Below are positions 1 to 8,586 of a stretch of DNA of 64,000 bases, in pieces. Under the pieces are notes generated by a model that saw only the letters and a list, made by a program, of their open reading frames with translations, searched no databases and was not told the DNA's origin. Location of the stretch: contig KB906725.1 of the NCBI GenBank assembly GCA_000381565.1, forward strand, positions 3,048,377-3,112,376. Reading direction: 5' to 3'. The position numbers were made by a program, and so were the translations under genes. How positions within the stretch are numbered: position 1 is the stretch's first letter; each line of letters opens with the position of its first letter. This stretch comes from Oxalobacteraceae bacterium AB_14. Its GTDB lineage: Bacteria > Pseudomonadota > Gammaproteobacteria > Burkholderiales > Burkholderiaceae_D.

Positions 1-608
1 CAATCACGGTCGGACAATGGCGGCAGTTCGTGCGCGCCACCGGCTGGGAATCGCAATCGGACACCGACTGGCGCGCGCCCGGCTTCGCGCAGACCGACGA
101 ACATCCGGTGGTCGGCGTCAGCTGGGTCGACGCGCAGATGTATGTGCGCTGGCTGTCGGAGCAAACCGGCCAGACCTACCGGCTGCCGAGCGAGGCGGAG
201 TGGGAATACGCCTGCCGCGCCGGCACCAAGACCGCCTTCAGCTTCGGCGACACCATCACCACCGAACAGGCCAACTACGACGGCCACTACACCTACAACG
301 GCAGTCCGCGCGGCGCCTACCTGCAAGGGACCAACAAGGCCGGCACGTTCCAGCCCAACCCGTGGGGCCTGTTCGACATGCACGGCAACGTGTGGGAATG
401 GACCCAGGACGTGGTACACGATAATTACATCGGCGCTCCGGTCGACGGCAGCGCATGGGAAGAGGGTGGCGACCAGGTGCGGCGCGTGCTGCGTGGCGGC
501 TCTTGGCTGTACAACCCGCGCTATCTGCGCTCGTCGGTGCGCAACGGTTTTTCGGCGGTGCTCGCCAACGATATCGTCGGCTTCCGGGTTGCGCGAAAAC
601 TGGTCTAA
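1..608 (+). CDS. Formylglycine-generating enzyme (SUMF1/FGE-sulfatase) family protein, 5' truncated by window edge
   Basis: Only the C-terminal ~200 residues are inside the window; the reading frame is open from base 3. The fold signature is clear: WVDAQMYVRWLSEQTG, YRLPSEAEWEYACRAGT, NPWGLFDMHGNVWEWTQD, VLRGGSWLYNPRYLRSSVRN and the terminal GFRVARK. These are the landmarks of the FGE-sulfatase domain, whose members include formylglycine generators and many cofactor-free C-type-lectin-like proteins that act as effectors of kinases or secretion systems. I do not see the Cys pair needed for sulfatase activation in this part, so enzyme activity is not shown. The upstream partner is outside the window. 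Confidence 0.85.
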   Translation, partial: ITVGQWRQFVRATGWESQSDTDWRAPGFAQTDEHPVVGVSWVDAQMYVRWLSEQTGQTYRLPSEAEWEYACRAGTKTAFSFGDTITTEQANYDGHYTYNGSPRGAYLQGTNKAGTFQPNPWGLFDMHGNVWEWTQDVVHDNYIGAPVDGSAWEEGGDQVRRVLRGGSWLYNPRYLRSSVRNGFSAVLANDIVGFRVARKLV

Positions 609-622
609 CTTCAGGTAAGAAC

Positions 623-631
623 TGGTATAAT
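623..631 (+). promoter_or_regulatory. Extended -10 promoter for yjdM
   Basis: TGGTATAAT is a perfect extended -10 element (TGn plus TATAAT) 32 bp upstream of the yjdM start codon. No good -35 is visible, which is normal for this promoter class. It lies just after the stop of the upstream gene, so yjdM can be transcribed on its own. Confidence 0.6.
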
Positions 632-662
632 GCCGCCTTCTTCAAAATACCAGGACCGTACC

Positions 663-1007
663 ATGAGCGCTTTGCCACCCTGCCCGAAATGTAATTCCGA
701 ATTTACCTACGAAGACGGCACCCAGCTGGTCTGCCCGGAATGCGCCCACGAGTGGAGCGCCACCGCTGCCGAAGCCGCCGAAGAAGGCGCCAAGGTATAT
801 CGCGACTCCGTCGGCAACATCCTGCAGGACGGCGATACTGTGACCGTGATCAAGGATTTGAAATTGAAGGGCGGCGGCGGCACCGTCAAAGTAGGCACCA
901 AGGTCAAGAATATTCGCCTGGTCGACAGCGACCACGATATCGATTGCAAGATCGACGGCTTCGGCGCCATGAGCCTGAAAACCGAGTTCGTTAAAAAAGT
1001 CGTGTAA
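663..1007 (+). CDS. yjdM: Zinc-ribbon protein YjdM (PhnA-type)
   Basis: The 114-aa product matches the YjdM/PhnA family over its whole length. An N-terminal zinc ribbon (CPKC near residue 7, CPEC near residue 27) is followed by the conserved all-beta domain with GTKVKNIRLVD and DHDIDCKIDGFGAM. The ATG at 663 begins MSALPPCPKC, the usual family start; an upstream in-frame ATG at 630 overlaps the -10 and is unlikely. The family was once linked to phosphonate use, but its biochemical role is not settled. The stop codon abuts the last codon of the convergent LysR gene. Confidence 0.92.
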   Translation: MSALPPCPKCNSEFTYEDGTQLVCPECAHEWSATAAEAAEEGAKVYRDSVGNILQDGDTVTVIKDLKLKGGGGTVKVGTKVKNIRLVDSDHDIDCKIDGFGAMSLKTEFVKKVV

Positions 1008-1892
1008 TCACCCCAGCCGCTCCAGCGCAAAGTCGACGAAGCTGCGGACTTTGGCGCTGGGGCGCGCTTCCGGCCGGCGCAGTATGTGCATGGGCCGCGA
1101 CGGCAGTTCCCACTTCGGCAGCAGCCGTACCAGTTTTCCCGCCGCCAGCGCGGGCTCCAGCAGCAGGTCCGCCTGCATCGCGATACCCATGCCCGCAATC
1201 GCACCAGACACCAGCGACGTTCCAGTGTTGCTGACGAAGGAACTGCGTACCGGCACCTCGATCTGATCCTCGCCCTTGCGAAAGCGCCACGCTGCATGCG
1301 GGCGCCAGTCGGAAAACACCAGGCAGTCATGCTTTTCCAGATCCGACGGATGGCGTGGCGTGCCGCGCCGCTTCAGGTACTCCGGGCTGGCGGCGAGCAG
1401 CACGCGGCCCGGCCGCAGAGGCCGGGCGATCAAGCCGCTGTCCACCAGCGTGCCGGAGCGGATCGCGACGTCGACGCCTTCCTCGGCCATGTCGATCACC
1501 CGGTTGGTCAGTAGCAGATCAATTTTCACTTGCGGGTACAGCGCGGCATAAGCGCCGATGACGGGCATGAGCCGATGTTCGCCATACGTGGCGGGCGCGG
1601 AGACGCGCAGGCTGCCCTGCGGCTCCGCGCGCAGATGCTCGGCCACGCGGTCGGCCGCTTCCACGCCGGCCAGTACATCGCGGCAGCGCTCAAGGTAAAC
1701 CGCGCCGATTTCGGTCAGCGCTTGCCTGCGCGTTGTGCGCTCGATCAAGCGCGCGCCCAGTTCCTGCTCCAGCGCCTGCACATGTTTGCCGACCATGACC
1801 GGGGACATGTCCAATGTTTGCGCGGCGGCGGCGAAGCTGCGCGCGCTGGCGGCGGCCACGAATACCTGCATGCTGCGGAGTTTATCGCTCAT
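1008..1892 (-). CDS. LysR-family transcriptional regulator
   Basis: This 294-aa protein has the standard LysR layout. The N-terminal winged helix-turn-helix (residues 1-60, MQVFVAAASARSFAAAAQTL through LIERTTRRQALTEIG) is followed by a linker helix and a LysR substrate-binding domain with VRSGTLVDSGLIARPL and CLVFSDWR. It is transcribed divergently from the DUF1330 gene at 1993, separated by about 100 bp that should hold the shared operator. LysR proteins usually control the divergent neighbour, so the DUF1330 gene and possibly the following OsmC/pirin genes are the likely targets. The ligand cannot be read from sequence. Confidence 0.9.
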   Translation of the reverse strand: MSDKLRSMQVFVAAASARSFAAAAQTLDMSPVMVGKHVQALEQELGARLIERTTRRQALTEIGAVYLERCRDVLAGVEAADRVAEHLRAEPQGSLRVSAPATYGEHRLMPVIGAYAALYPQVKIDLLLTNRVIDMAEEGVDVAIRSGTLVDSGLIARPLRPGRVLLAASPEYLKRRGTPRHPSDLEKHDCLVFSDWRPHAAWRFRKGEDQIEVPVRSSFVSNTGTSLVSGAIAGMGIAMQADLLLEPALAAGKLVRLLPKWELPSRPMHILRRPEARPSAKVRSFVDFALERLG

Positions 1893-1992
1893 ATTCGAAA
1901 GTATTTGTTACGAGTCTATGAAATTCTAGCTCATTTATGCATTTTTTAATTCGAATAACAATGGAGCCTCATTCAACAGCAAGGAGTTCATC

Positions 1993-2280
1993 ATGGCAGC
2001 CTACGCAATCGGATATCTCACCTTACGCAACTCGGACTGGGTGGCCGAGTACAGCGCCCGCATGCCCGCACTGGCGCAAAAACATGGCGGCAAGCCGCTG
2101 GCGAAAGTGGCGCCGGTGGTCCTGGAAGGCGCACCGCAGCTGCCGGAAACACAGATCATTGTTGAATTCCCGTCGATGGCGCATGCGCAGGCCTGGTACA
2201 ACGATCCCGAGCACGCGCCGTTGATCAAGCTGCGCCAAAGCGGCGCCGATTTTTCGATGGTCCTGCTGAATGGACTTTGA
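1993..2280 (+). CDS. DUF1330 domain-containing protein
   Basis: This 95-aa protein is a complete DUF1330 domain, a small ferredoxin-like (dimeric alpha-beta barrel) fold. Typical features are the N-terminal AYAIGYLTLRNSDWVAEY strand-helix, PQLPETQIIVEFPSMAHAQAWYNDPEH in the middle, and a C-terminal strand. The ATG at 1993 follows an AAGGAG Shine-Dalgarno sequence. The gene is divergent from the LysR regulator at 1008-1892 and is probably its target. Members are often stress- or quinone-associated, but no reaction is established. Confidence 0.88.
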   Translation: MAAYAIGYLTLRNSDWVAEYSARMPALAQKHGGKPLAKVAPVVLEGAPQLPETQIIVEFPSMAHAQAWYNDPEHAPLIKLRQSGADFSMVLLNGL

Positions 2281-2356
2281 ACGTTTAGGGGAGGCGCAAC
2301 CGGGTCAAACGGTGTAGAGTGACGGTTTTGATAATGCCGTTCTCGAGGACCATCGT

Positions 2357-2755
2357 ATGACTATCAAAGTACTGCGCGACCAGTCGCTGCCAATGCGCCA
2401 CATCGTCCATGTGCGCAACCATATCCTGTCCACGGACGGCTCGGTGGAGGAGGGCGGCAGCGACGCCGGCCCTTCGCCCCACGACCTGTACGACGCCGCG
2501 CTGAGCGCATGCAAGGCGCTGACCGTGGTCTGGTACGCCAAGCGCAAGAACATCCCGCTCGAGCATGTGGAAGTGAGCATGGAGCGCGACGCCAGCGAAG
2601 AGCGCCAGGGCACCTACCGCCTGGCCGCCACGCTGCACCTGAGCGGCAACCTGACCGAGACCCAGCGCGCCGAGCTGCTGGCCGCCTCGCAGAAGTGCCC
2701 GATCCACAAGCTGATGACGTCCGTGACCACCGAGGTCACCACGGTGCTGGGGTAA
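2357..2755 (+). CDS. OsmC/Ohr family peroxidase-like protein
   Basis: This 132-aa protein has the OsmC fold. The two redox cysteines are visible: C52 in ALSACKALTVVW at the head of the central helix and C114 in SQKCPIHKLM. Family members reduce organic hydroperoxides with a thiol donor in the cytosol; YhfA-like members lack a proven substrate. The motif around C52 is SACKA rather than the Ohr-type ACF, so this is closer to the general OsmC/YhfA branch than to Ohr. It is followed after 4 bp by a pirin gene and is probably co-transcribed with it. Confidence 0.88.
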   Translation: MTIKVLRDQSLPMRHIVHVRNHILSTDGSVEEGGSDAGPSPHDLYDAALSACKALTVVWYAKRKNIPLEHVEVSMERDASEERQGTYRLAATLHLSGNLTETQRAELLAASQKCPIHKLMTSVTTEVTTVLG

Positions 2756-2759
2756 GGTC

Positions 2760-3638
2760 ATGACGATTTCGAATCTGCTCAAGGGCCACGAGAAAGACCT
2801 GGGCGGCGGCTTTGTCGTGCGCCGCTATTTGCCGTCCGCGATCAAGCAGGCGGTGGGGCCGTTCATCTTCTTCGACCATTTCGGACCGGTCGATGTGCCG
2901 CTCGACGCCGACCATGACGTGCGTCCGCATCCGCATATCGGTCTGGCCACCGTGACCTATCTGTTCGAAGGCGCGATGGACCATCGCGACAGCATCGGCA
3001 GCGTGCAGCGCATCGAGCCCGGCGCGATCAACTGGATGACGTCCGGCCGCGGCATCGTCCACTCCGAGCGCACGCCCAAGGATTTGGTCGGCAAGCCGCA
3101 CCGCACGCACGGCCTGCAACTGTGGGCCGCGTTGCCGGTCGCGCATGAAGAGGATGAGCCGAGCTTCTGCCACACGCCGTCCGGCGATATTCCTGAATTT
3201 GAGGTCGACGGCGCGCGCGTGCGCGTGCTGGTCGGTTCGGCCTTCGGCCAGACCTCGCCGGTGAAGACCTACAGCCAGACGCTGTATCTGGACGTGACCT
3301 TGAAGGCCGGCCATGAGCTGGCGCTGAGCGGCCTGCCGGCGGAAGCGGCGATCTACCCGATCACCGGCGAGCTGCAGATCGACGGCGCGCCGCTGGCGCT
3401 GCACACGATGGCGCTGCTCGATACGACGACGGCGCAGCTGATCAAGGCGGATGCGGATGCGCAGTTCGTGGTGATCGGTGGCGAGGCGCTCGATGGCCAC
3501 CGCTTCATGTCGTGGAATTTCGTCTCGTCGCGCAAGGAGCGCATCGTCCAGGCCGGCGAGGATTGGGAGGCGCAGCGTTTCGACAAAGTGCCGGGCGAGA
3601 CCGAGTTCATTCCGCTGCCGGCGAAGAAAATCGCCTAG
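2760..3638 (+). CDS. Pirin family protein
   Basis: This 292-aa bicupin shows the pirin N-domain metal site: HPHIGLATVTYLFEG supplies two His, and GRGIVHSE supplies the third His and the Glu. A pirin C-terminal cupin follows (near residues 175-280). Bacterial pirins act as quercetinases or as modulators of metabolic enzymes, and which applies here is unknown. The start codon is 4 bp after the OsmC stop, so the two form an operon with an oxidative-stress flavour. Confidence 0.9.
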   Translation: MTISNLLKGHEKDLGGGFVVRRYLPSAIKQAVGPFIFFDHFGPVDVPLDADHDVRPHPHIGLATVTYLFEGAMDHRDSIGSVQRIEPGAINWMTSGRGIVHSERTPKDLVGKPHRTHGLQLWAALPVAHEEDEPSFCHTPSGDIPEFEVDGARVRVLVGSAFGQTSPVKTYSQTLYLDVTLKAGHELALSGLPAEAAIYPITGELQIDGAPLALHTMALLDTTTAQLIKADADAQFVVIGGEALDGHRFMSWNFVSSRKERIVQAGEDWEAQRFDKVPGETEFIPLPAKKIA

Positions 3639-3640
3639 CA

Positions 3641-3721
3641 CGTCATTCCCGCGAAAGCGGGAATCCATGCTGAGTGGGCGGCGGACGCTGCGTATGGATT
3701 CCCGCCTGCGCGGGAACGACG
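3641..3721. repeat. REP-like inverted repeat
   Basis: Two GC-rich hairpin units (3641-3670 and 3692-3721) are inverted relative to each other. The left unit contains TTCCCGCGAAAGCGGGAA and the right unit TTCCCGCCTGCGCGGGAA, each able to form its own stem, and the outer arms CGTCATTCC and GGAACGACG also pair. This is the form of the dispersed extragenic palindromes common in betaproteobacteria. It sits between the convergent pirin and FHA genes, where it could also stop transcription from both sides. Confidence 0.75.
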
Positions 3722-3726
3722 GCTGC

Positions 3727-5259
3727 TCAGGCGGTCGACATGGCGTTGGCCGCCACGGTGCTGTACAGGTCGGTGGCGCCGGTGCGGATGATCCAGTGTT
3801 CAGGATACGGATCGCTGGCGAAGCGGTTGTGGCGGGCGATGCGGCTCAGTTTATCGAGCGGCACGGTGGGAGCCAGCGCGGTTTCCTTGCCGGTCAGCTG
3901 GTCCAGGTGCCAGAAGCCGCCGTCGCGGTGCAGCAGCAGCGGCAGCGCGGCCGCATGCGGCGCGGCGGCGATGGCCTTGACCGGATAGCCGGGATGCGTT
4001 TCCGGCATCAGCAGGTAGAAGCATTCGGCGTTGGCGCCCTGGTCGATGCGGTGCAGGATCACGCCGTGCGGCATGATGGCCGACACCGACAGCACCACGA
4101 TGCCCTTGATGCTGGCGCTCAGTTCAATGCGCATGCCCAGGCGCAGCGCGGTCGGCTTGTGCTTGCCGGGCCAGACGCCGTCCAGCAGCAGGCCGTAGCG
4201 CGACACGTCTTCGATTTCAAACCCCTGGCCCGAACGGCGTATCACCGCATGGCGGCCGGACAGGCGGCGCGTGAGGCCGTTGGTGTCCTGGCCGTCGGCG
4301 CCGTAGTGGGTCAGCAGCAGGTGCGATTCCGGATCGACCAGTTCAAAGCGTCCCAGCACGCATTCTTCCATCGCGAACAGGCGGATCTGGCGCTGCGCGC
4401 CGGCTTCCGGCGCGGCGTTCACCAGGCAGGCCGCGCGGCTTGGATGCGGATGCATGGCGGTCGCCAGCGGCATGTCGATCTCGATCAGGTCCTCGTCCCA
4501 GGCGATGGTCGTGAAGCCCAGGTCGACCTTGCCGGCCGGCGCATTCAGGTCCAGGTGGGCGATGCCGGCGTTGCGCGCGGTGACGTCGATATCGAGGCTG
4601 TCGCCGCCCTGTGCGCTGACGCGGGCGATCGAGGCGTCGTCCGCCATCACGCGCACGTTCTTGTGGGTGCTGAGGAAGATGCGGTGGATTTCGGTCAGCG
4701 TGGCGTCCAGGCGCGGCACCAGGATGACGAAGGTGCACACCCATTTGCGCGACGCCAGTTCGGCGTGTTGGCTCAGCAGCTCGATGCTGATCTGGTATTG
4801 GCCGTGCTCCTTGCCGCGCGAGGAGAACTCGACAAACACGGGACGCCATTCGCCGTTGGTGGCGCGCACGAACTGCTGGCGCGCGGCGCCGTTGGGGATC
4901 AGGTCGGACTGCACTTGCAGCGTCAGCTGCGGCGCGCACGCTTGCGGCATGCCGCGCAACTCCATCTTCAGGGTCTGGCGGCCGCCGGCGGCGCGCGGGT
5001 CGAAGCCGCTGATGTGCAGTTGCGGGCGCTCGGATTGCGCGCGTTGCAGGGGGCGGGCGTAGGTGCTTGGGGCGTGGACGGTTTCGGCAGGGGCGGCATC
5101 GAGCATCGTGCCGGCGACGCCGGAACGGGTGCTGCGCACGGCACTGAGCAGGTCGAAGCTGGAGGGCTCTGCTTGGGCGTGGCCGCCTTCGCAAGCTTGC
5201 GCTCCTGGCATGACCCAGTAGGTGCAATGCGGGTGCTTGGCATTACTGCATTTTTTCAT
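3727..5259 (-). CDS. FHA-domain protein with N-terminal zinc-ribbon-like motif
   Basis: A 510-aa cytosolic protein and the last gene of the phospho-signalling operon. The N-terminus (MKKCSNAKHPHCTYW, then a third Cys and a His) looks like a short zinc-binding knuckle. A long beta-rich middle follows, and an FHA domain lies near residues 305-400: VLGRFELVD, LSGRHAVIRRSGQGFEIEDVSRYGLLLDG. The GR and SxxH motifs that bind phosphothreonine are present (GR, then SGRH). FHA domains read the output of Ser/Thr kinases, so the kinase at 11025-12062 is the likely writer and the PP2C at 5376-6386 the eraser. It starts 116 bp after the phosphatase stop. Confidence 0.88.
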   Translation of the reverse strand: MKKCSNAKHPHCTYWVMPGAQACEGGHAQAEPSSFDLLSAVRSTRSGVAGTMLDAAPAETVHAPSTYARPLQRAQSERPQLHISGFDPRAAGGRQTLKMELRGMPQACAPQLTLQVQSDLIPNGAARQQFVRATNGEWRPVFVEFSSRGKEHGQYQISIELLSQHAELASRKWVCTFVILVPRLDATLTEIHRIFLSTHKNVRVMADDASIARVSAQGGDSLDIDVTARNAGIAHLDLNAPAGKVDLGFTTIAWDEDLIEIDMPLATAMHPHPSRAACLVNAAPEAGAQRQIRLFAMEECVLGRFELVDPESHLLLTHYGADGQDTNGLTRRLSGRHAVIRRSGQGFEIEDVSRYGLLLDGVWPGKHKPTALRLGMRIELSASIKGIVVLSVSAIMPHGVILHRIDQGANAECFYLLMPETHPGYPVKAIAAAPHAAALPLLLHRDGGFWHLDQLTGKETALAPTVPLDKLSRIARHNRFASDPYPEHWIIRTGATDLYSTVAANAMSTA

Positions 5260-5375
5260 GGTGAACCGACCGATGGGATACCCGTCAGTTTATGCGGTTT
5301 ACACGCGGCTTGGCAACCAATGTGGCGATCTCGGGGGTATTCAATCCGACGGCGCAACACATGCGCCGCCAGTTA

Positions 5376-6386
5376 TCAAAAATGCGACGGAATTGATGCG
5401 TGCGGGAGTGCCGTTTCGTCAACGTTTTCACCGTGCGCGGGATCGTGCAGCGGCGCGAAGCGCAGCACGATGGCGCTCAGGTTGTCGATGTGGAGCTCGG
5501 GCGGCGGGTGGTCGGCGTAGTCGTTGAACAAGGCGTCGAGCGCGGCGCCGGCGGACTGGCCCGGCCGCGCCAGCAGCGCCGGCCAGCGCGCGGTCCATTG
5601 CAGCGGCCGGCCGCAGGACCAGAAGCCGTCGGTCGCTAGCAGATAGGTAGCGTCCGCGCGCACCGTCAGCAGGCGGCGGTCGGCCAGTTGCTGCAGGAAG
5701 GGCGGCAGGTTGGCCGCGCTCAGCGCCATCAGGCCGTCGTCGAGCACCTGTGGATTGGCGAAGGCGTTGCCGAGGATGTAGGCCTGCGCGATCTGGGCGC
5801 GGTGTTCGCCGTGGACCTGCTGCCACCATTCCCGTTCGCCCAGCAGGCCGTGCATGGCGAACGAGGTGGCGGGCACGTGGTCCACCGTCAGCGGGCGGGC
5901 GCCTTCGGCGGTGACTTCGTAGAGGCGTGAATCGCCGACGTGGTACAGCATCGGCGCGGCGCCGGGAGGTATCTCGAGCAGTGTCAGCGTGGTGCCGGGG
6001 CGGCGGAAGCTGTCGTCGTCGCCCGCGCTGCGGAACTGCTCCTGCAAGCGGGCGTGCAGGGCGTCGAGGCGGGCGCCGAGTTCTTTCAGCGTGGTGCAGG
6101 CGGGGATCGGCAGCAGGCCGGTGGCCACGGCTTCGGCGGCTTCGCGGCCGTTGCCGTGGCCGCCCATGCCGTCCAACACCGCCAGCCGCACGTGCCCGCG
6201 CGGCCAGTCGGGCAGCGTGATGCCGTGCGGGGACTGGTCGCGCAGGAAGACGGCGTGGCCGCCGGCGTCGATGATCAGCAGGTTGTCCTGGTTCTCTGGC
6301 ACTTGCAGCTTGCTGATGCTGGCGCTGCTGCGGGCGGCGATGTCCAGGCCGGGGCCGAAGTCCTGCAGGTCGGTGATTCGTGTCAT
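5376..6386 (-). CDS. PP2C-family Ser/Thr protein phosphatase
   Basis: This 336-aa protein carries the PP2C (PPM) metal-site motifs in order: DAGG near the N-terminus, LAVLDGMGGHGNG, PGTTLTLLEI, YHVGDSRLYEV, LTVDH and YLLATDGFW. The Asp residues that hold two Mg/Mn ions are therefore in place, and it should dephosphorylate Ser/Thr residues. I chose the ATG at 6386 (MTRITDLQDF) because translation further upstream runs through the SH3 gene in a different frame and loses family similarity. There is no membrane segment, in contrast to mycobacterial PstP. Confidence 0.9.
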   Translation of the reverse strand: MTRITDLQDFGPGLDIAARSSASISKLQVPENQDNLLIIDAGGHAVFLRDQSPHGITLPDWPRGHVRLAVLDGMGGHGNGREAAEAVATGLLPIPACTTLKELGARLDALHARLQEQFRSAGDDDSFRRPGTTLTLLEIPPGAAPMLYHVGDSRLYEVTAEGARPLTVDHVPATSFAMHGLLGEREWWQQVHGEHRAQIAQAYILGNAFANPQVLDDGLMALSAANLPPFLQQLADRRLLTVRADATYLLATDGFWSCGRPLQWTARWPALLARPGQSAGAALDALFNDYADHPPPELHIDNLSAIVLRFAPLHDPAHGENVDETALPHASIPSHF

Positions 6387-6475
6387 CGGGGCGGGCGCCG
6401 TGGCGCGGGAGGCGAAAGGCCACAGCTTAGCTGAAAAAATGCCGGCGTGGGATGGCGTGCCAGAGCGTTCGGGCC

Positions 6476-6994
6476 TCATTCGCCGCTCCGGCGCAGCCAC
6501 AGGCTGTTGACCCAGCCGGTATTCTCGCGGCCGGCGACGCTGGCCTTGATCTGCCACCAGTCGCCGTTGCGCGCGCCGGTCGGCGTGACGGTGGCGCCGG
6601 CCGGCACGGTGACCAGCCGGGCCGAGTGCACGCCGGCTGCGGCGCGCAGGTTCAAGTCGCGGTGGACGGCGAACGGTTGGCCGGCTATCAGGGCCGCCGT
6701 CGATGCCGCCGCGCTGGCCGCAGCCTCCCTTGCCGCCACGGCCGCCGTGAGTGAGCGCGCTTCCGCGTTGCGGTCCGGTGTGGCGGCGACGGTGAGATCG
6801 TTCCCGGCCTGGCGGCCGTGCGCGGCGTACAGTATCAGGCTGCCGAAGCCCCAGGCGCCGACCACCACGATGAGCAGCGCGCGCGCGTTCGGACGGCGCC
6901 ACCACTGGCGCGGCGTCAGGTAGGCGGCCAGGAACAGCGTGATCACCAGCCCCGCCGCGAAGGCGCCCGCAGCGTAGAGTTTAGCCGTTTCCAT
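6476..6994 (-). CDS. Membrane-anchored SH3-like domain protein
   Basis: A 172-aa protein with two N-terminal transmembrane helices (near residues 8-25 and 38-58), an Ala-rich linker, and a C-terminal bacterial SH3-like domain at about 105-170 (FAVHRDLNLRAAAGVHSARL, DWWQIKAS, TGWVNSLWLR). Bacterial SH3 domains often bind peptidoglycan stem peptides or the cell wall. The neighbouring kinase, FtsW/RodA-like protein and FHA proteins suggest that it senses or tethers to the wall. It starts 17 bp after the stop of the gene at 7012-8583, in the same operon. Confidence 0.8.
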   Translation of the reverse strand: METAKLYAAGAFAAGLVITLFLAAYLTPRQWWRRPNARALLIVVVGAWGFGSLILYAAHGRQAGNDLTVAATPDRNAEARSLTAAVAAREAAASAAASTAALIAGQPFAVHRDLNLRAAAGVHSARLVTVPAGATVTPTGARNGDWWQIKASVAGRENTGWVNSLWLRRSGE

Positions 6995-7011
6995 GCAAGC
7001 TCCTCGGGTTC

Positions 7012-8583
7012 TCAGGCGTCAAAGCGCAGCACATAATGGCCCGCCACCAGGTGATGGCCATTGGGCAGCAGGTAGGGCGCATCGGTGTTGGCGCCGCCGA
7101 CGCTGGCGACGAATTCCAGCTTGTCGTCCAGGTGGTACAGGGCCTGCGAGGCGCTGAGGCGGCCGATCTTGTAGCCCTGCGCCGTCGCCTCGAAGCTGAA
7201 GGCTTCGCGCGACAGGCCGATGCGATCGGCGCTGGCGGTGTTGGCGCCGTTGGCGCGCTTGAGGAAGCGCGGTGAATCGAGCAGGCGCAGCGCGGCCAGC
7301 ATCGGCGAGTTGCGGCCAAAGCTGAAGCGCGCGCCGCTCGCCACCGAGGCGCCGACCGGCTGCGCCAGGCAGATCATGGCGCGGTAGCGGTCGGCCATCT
7401 GCGGCGCGGCCGCCAACACGCGGATCGCCTGCGTATCGACCGGCGTGAAGGTGGCCGGCGCGGTGATGCGCTGGCGCCCTTCGGCGGTGCAGGCGTACAG
7501 TTCATCGGAGGCGTCGACCACGAAGCTGATGGCCGCCGGGCCGCCGGTGGACAAGCCCAGCGCGTGGTTGAATGGCAGCTCCATCGCTTGCGCGCCGGTG
7601 TCGCGGTAGCGGCTCAGGCGCGGCATCGCCAGCGCCACCAGGCTGACGCGCTGCTGTGAGATCGGCGCGTAGGTGGCGTCGCTTTCGCCGGCGTTGTTGG
7701 CCGGCTTGTGGCTGACCGGGATCGCCGTCAGCTCGGGCGCGGCGCCGCCGTTGGCGCGGCTTTGCCAGACCGCCGGCTTGCCGGCGATGGCCGCCGGCGC
7801 CGGGTTGATGCTGATGGCGTCGACGGCCGCACTGGCCTGGGGACGCGGCGCGGCGGCGTTGGTGCGGCCGATCTTGAGCATCAGGCGCGGACTGCCGCCC
7901 GGTGCTTCGCGCAGGGATTTGATGGTGTAGTAGCCGCTGCGCGGATCGAAACGGCATTCGAAGGCGTCCTTGGGCCGCATCTGCACCACGGGCGGCGCAT
8001 CCGGGCCGTCGTTGATGATGAGGATGGCGCCGTCGGGGCCGAACGGCCAGCCGCTGGCGACGAAGCTCGCTTCGCCGCCAGCGCCGCCGATCAGCGCCAG
8101 GCGCTGGTTGGGGTAGATCGGGCAGACCGGATGCCAGATCGCGCTGTCGCGCGAGACGCTGACGTTGTAGAGGATCTTCTCGTCCGCCGCCGGCAGGTAC
8201 ACCGCGTGGCCGAACTTGACCTCGATCTCGCCCGGCGCCAGCTGCGAAGTGCCGATCACGTCGTAGCGCACCTGGTCGCCGCCCAGCAGGTCGCCGAAGT
8301 CCTTCTGGTGCAGCGCCGTCAGCGTCTGCGCCAGGTCGCGCGCGCGGGCGCCGCGGGTGAGGTGGTAGTCGTCGTCGACTTCTTCTTGCGGCAGCATCAG
8401 CGTCACATGGGAGAAGCAGCGCGTGGCGGCGCGGCCCTTGTGCTCGCGCGGGCTGCGTTCGAGCAGGTCGCGCAGCAGCGGGCGGCGCGAGAACAGCGCC
8501 AGGCCGGGCGCCTGCCAGATCGCTTCGGCGTTGAAGACGTCGGGGATGCGGCCCAGGACTTCGTGTTGTACATAGATCGGCAT
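7012..8583 (-). CDS. Uncharacterised 523-aa operon protein with C-terminal FHA-like fold
   Basis: I do not recognise a named family across the whole protein. The first ~120 residues (FSHVTLMLP, then a helix with ARDLAQTLTALHQKDFGDLLG, then VRYDVIG and GEIEVKFG) have the pattern of the N-terminal DUF3662 domain of actinobacterial FhaA; this is my visual judgement and unproven. The last ~90 residues (ADRIGLSREAFSFEATAQGYKIGRLSASQALYHLDD, then HHLVAGHYVLRFDA) read like an FHA fold without the canonical Arg and Ser. The linker is Ala/Pro-rich. It lies 3 bp after the FtsW/RodA-like gene and is surely co-translated with it. Confidence 0.6.
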   Translation of the reverse strand: MPIYVQHEVLGRIPDVFNAEAIWQAPGLALFSRRPLLRDLLERSPREHKGRAATRCFSHVTLMLPQEEVDDDYHLTRGARARDLAQTLTALHQKDFGDLLGGDQVRYDVIGTSQLAPGEIEVKFGHAVYLPAADEKILYNVSVSRDSAIWHPVCPIYPNQRLALIGGAGGEASFVASGWPFGPDGAILIINDGPDAPPVVQMRPKDAFECRFDPRSGYYTIKSLREAPGGSPRLMLKIGRTNAAAPRPQASAAVDAISINPAPAAIAGKPAVWQSRANGGAAPELTAIPVSHKPANNAGESDATYAPISQQRVSLVALAMPRLSRYRDTGAQAMELPFNHALGLSTGGPAAISFVVDASDELYACTAEGRQRITAPATFTPVDTQAIRVLAAAPQMADRYRAMICLAQPVGASVASGARFSFGRNSPMLAALRLLDSPRFLKRANGANTASADRIGLSREAFSFEATAQGYKIGRLSASQALYHLDDKLEFVASVGGANTDAPYLLPNGHHLVAGHYVLRFDA

Positions 8584-8586
8584 GAT

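Noticed and set aside
3478..5520. 680-codon open frame on the plus strand
   Set aside because: It runs opposite the FHA gene and its translation is low-complexity Gln/Arg/Ala/Gly, an effect of high third-position GC.
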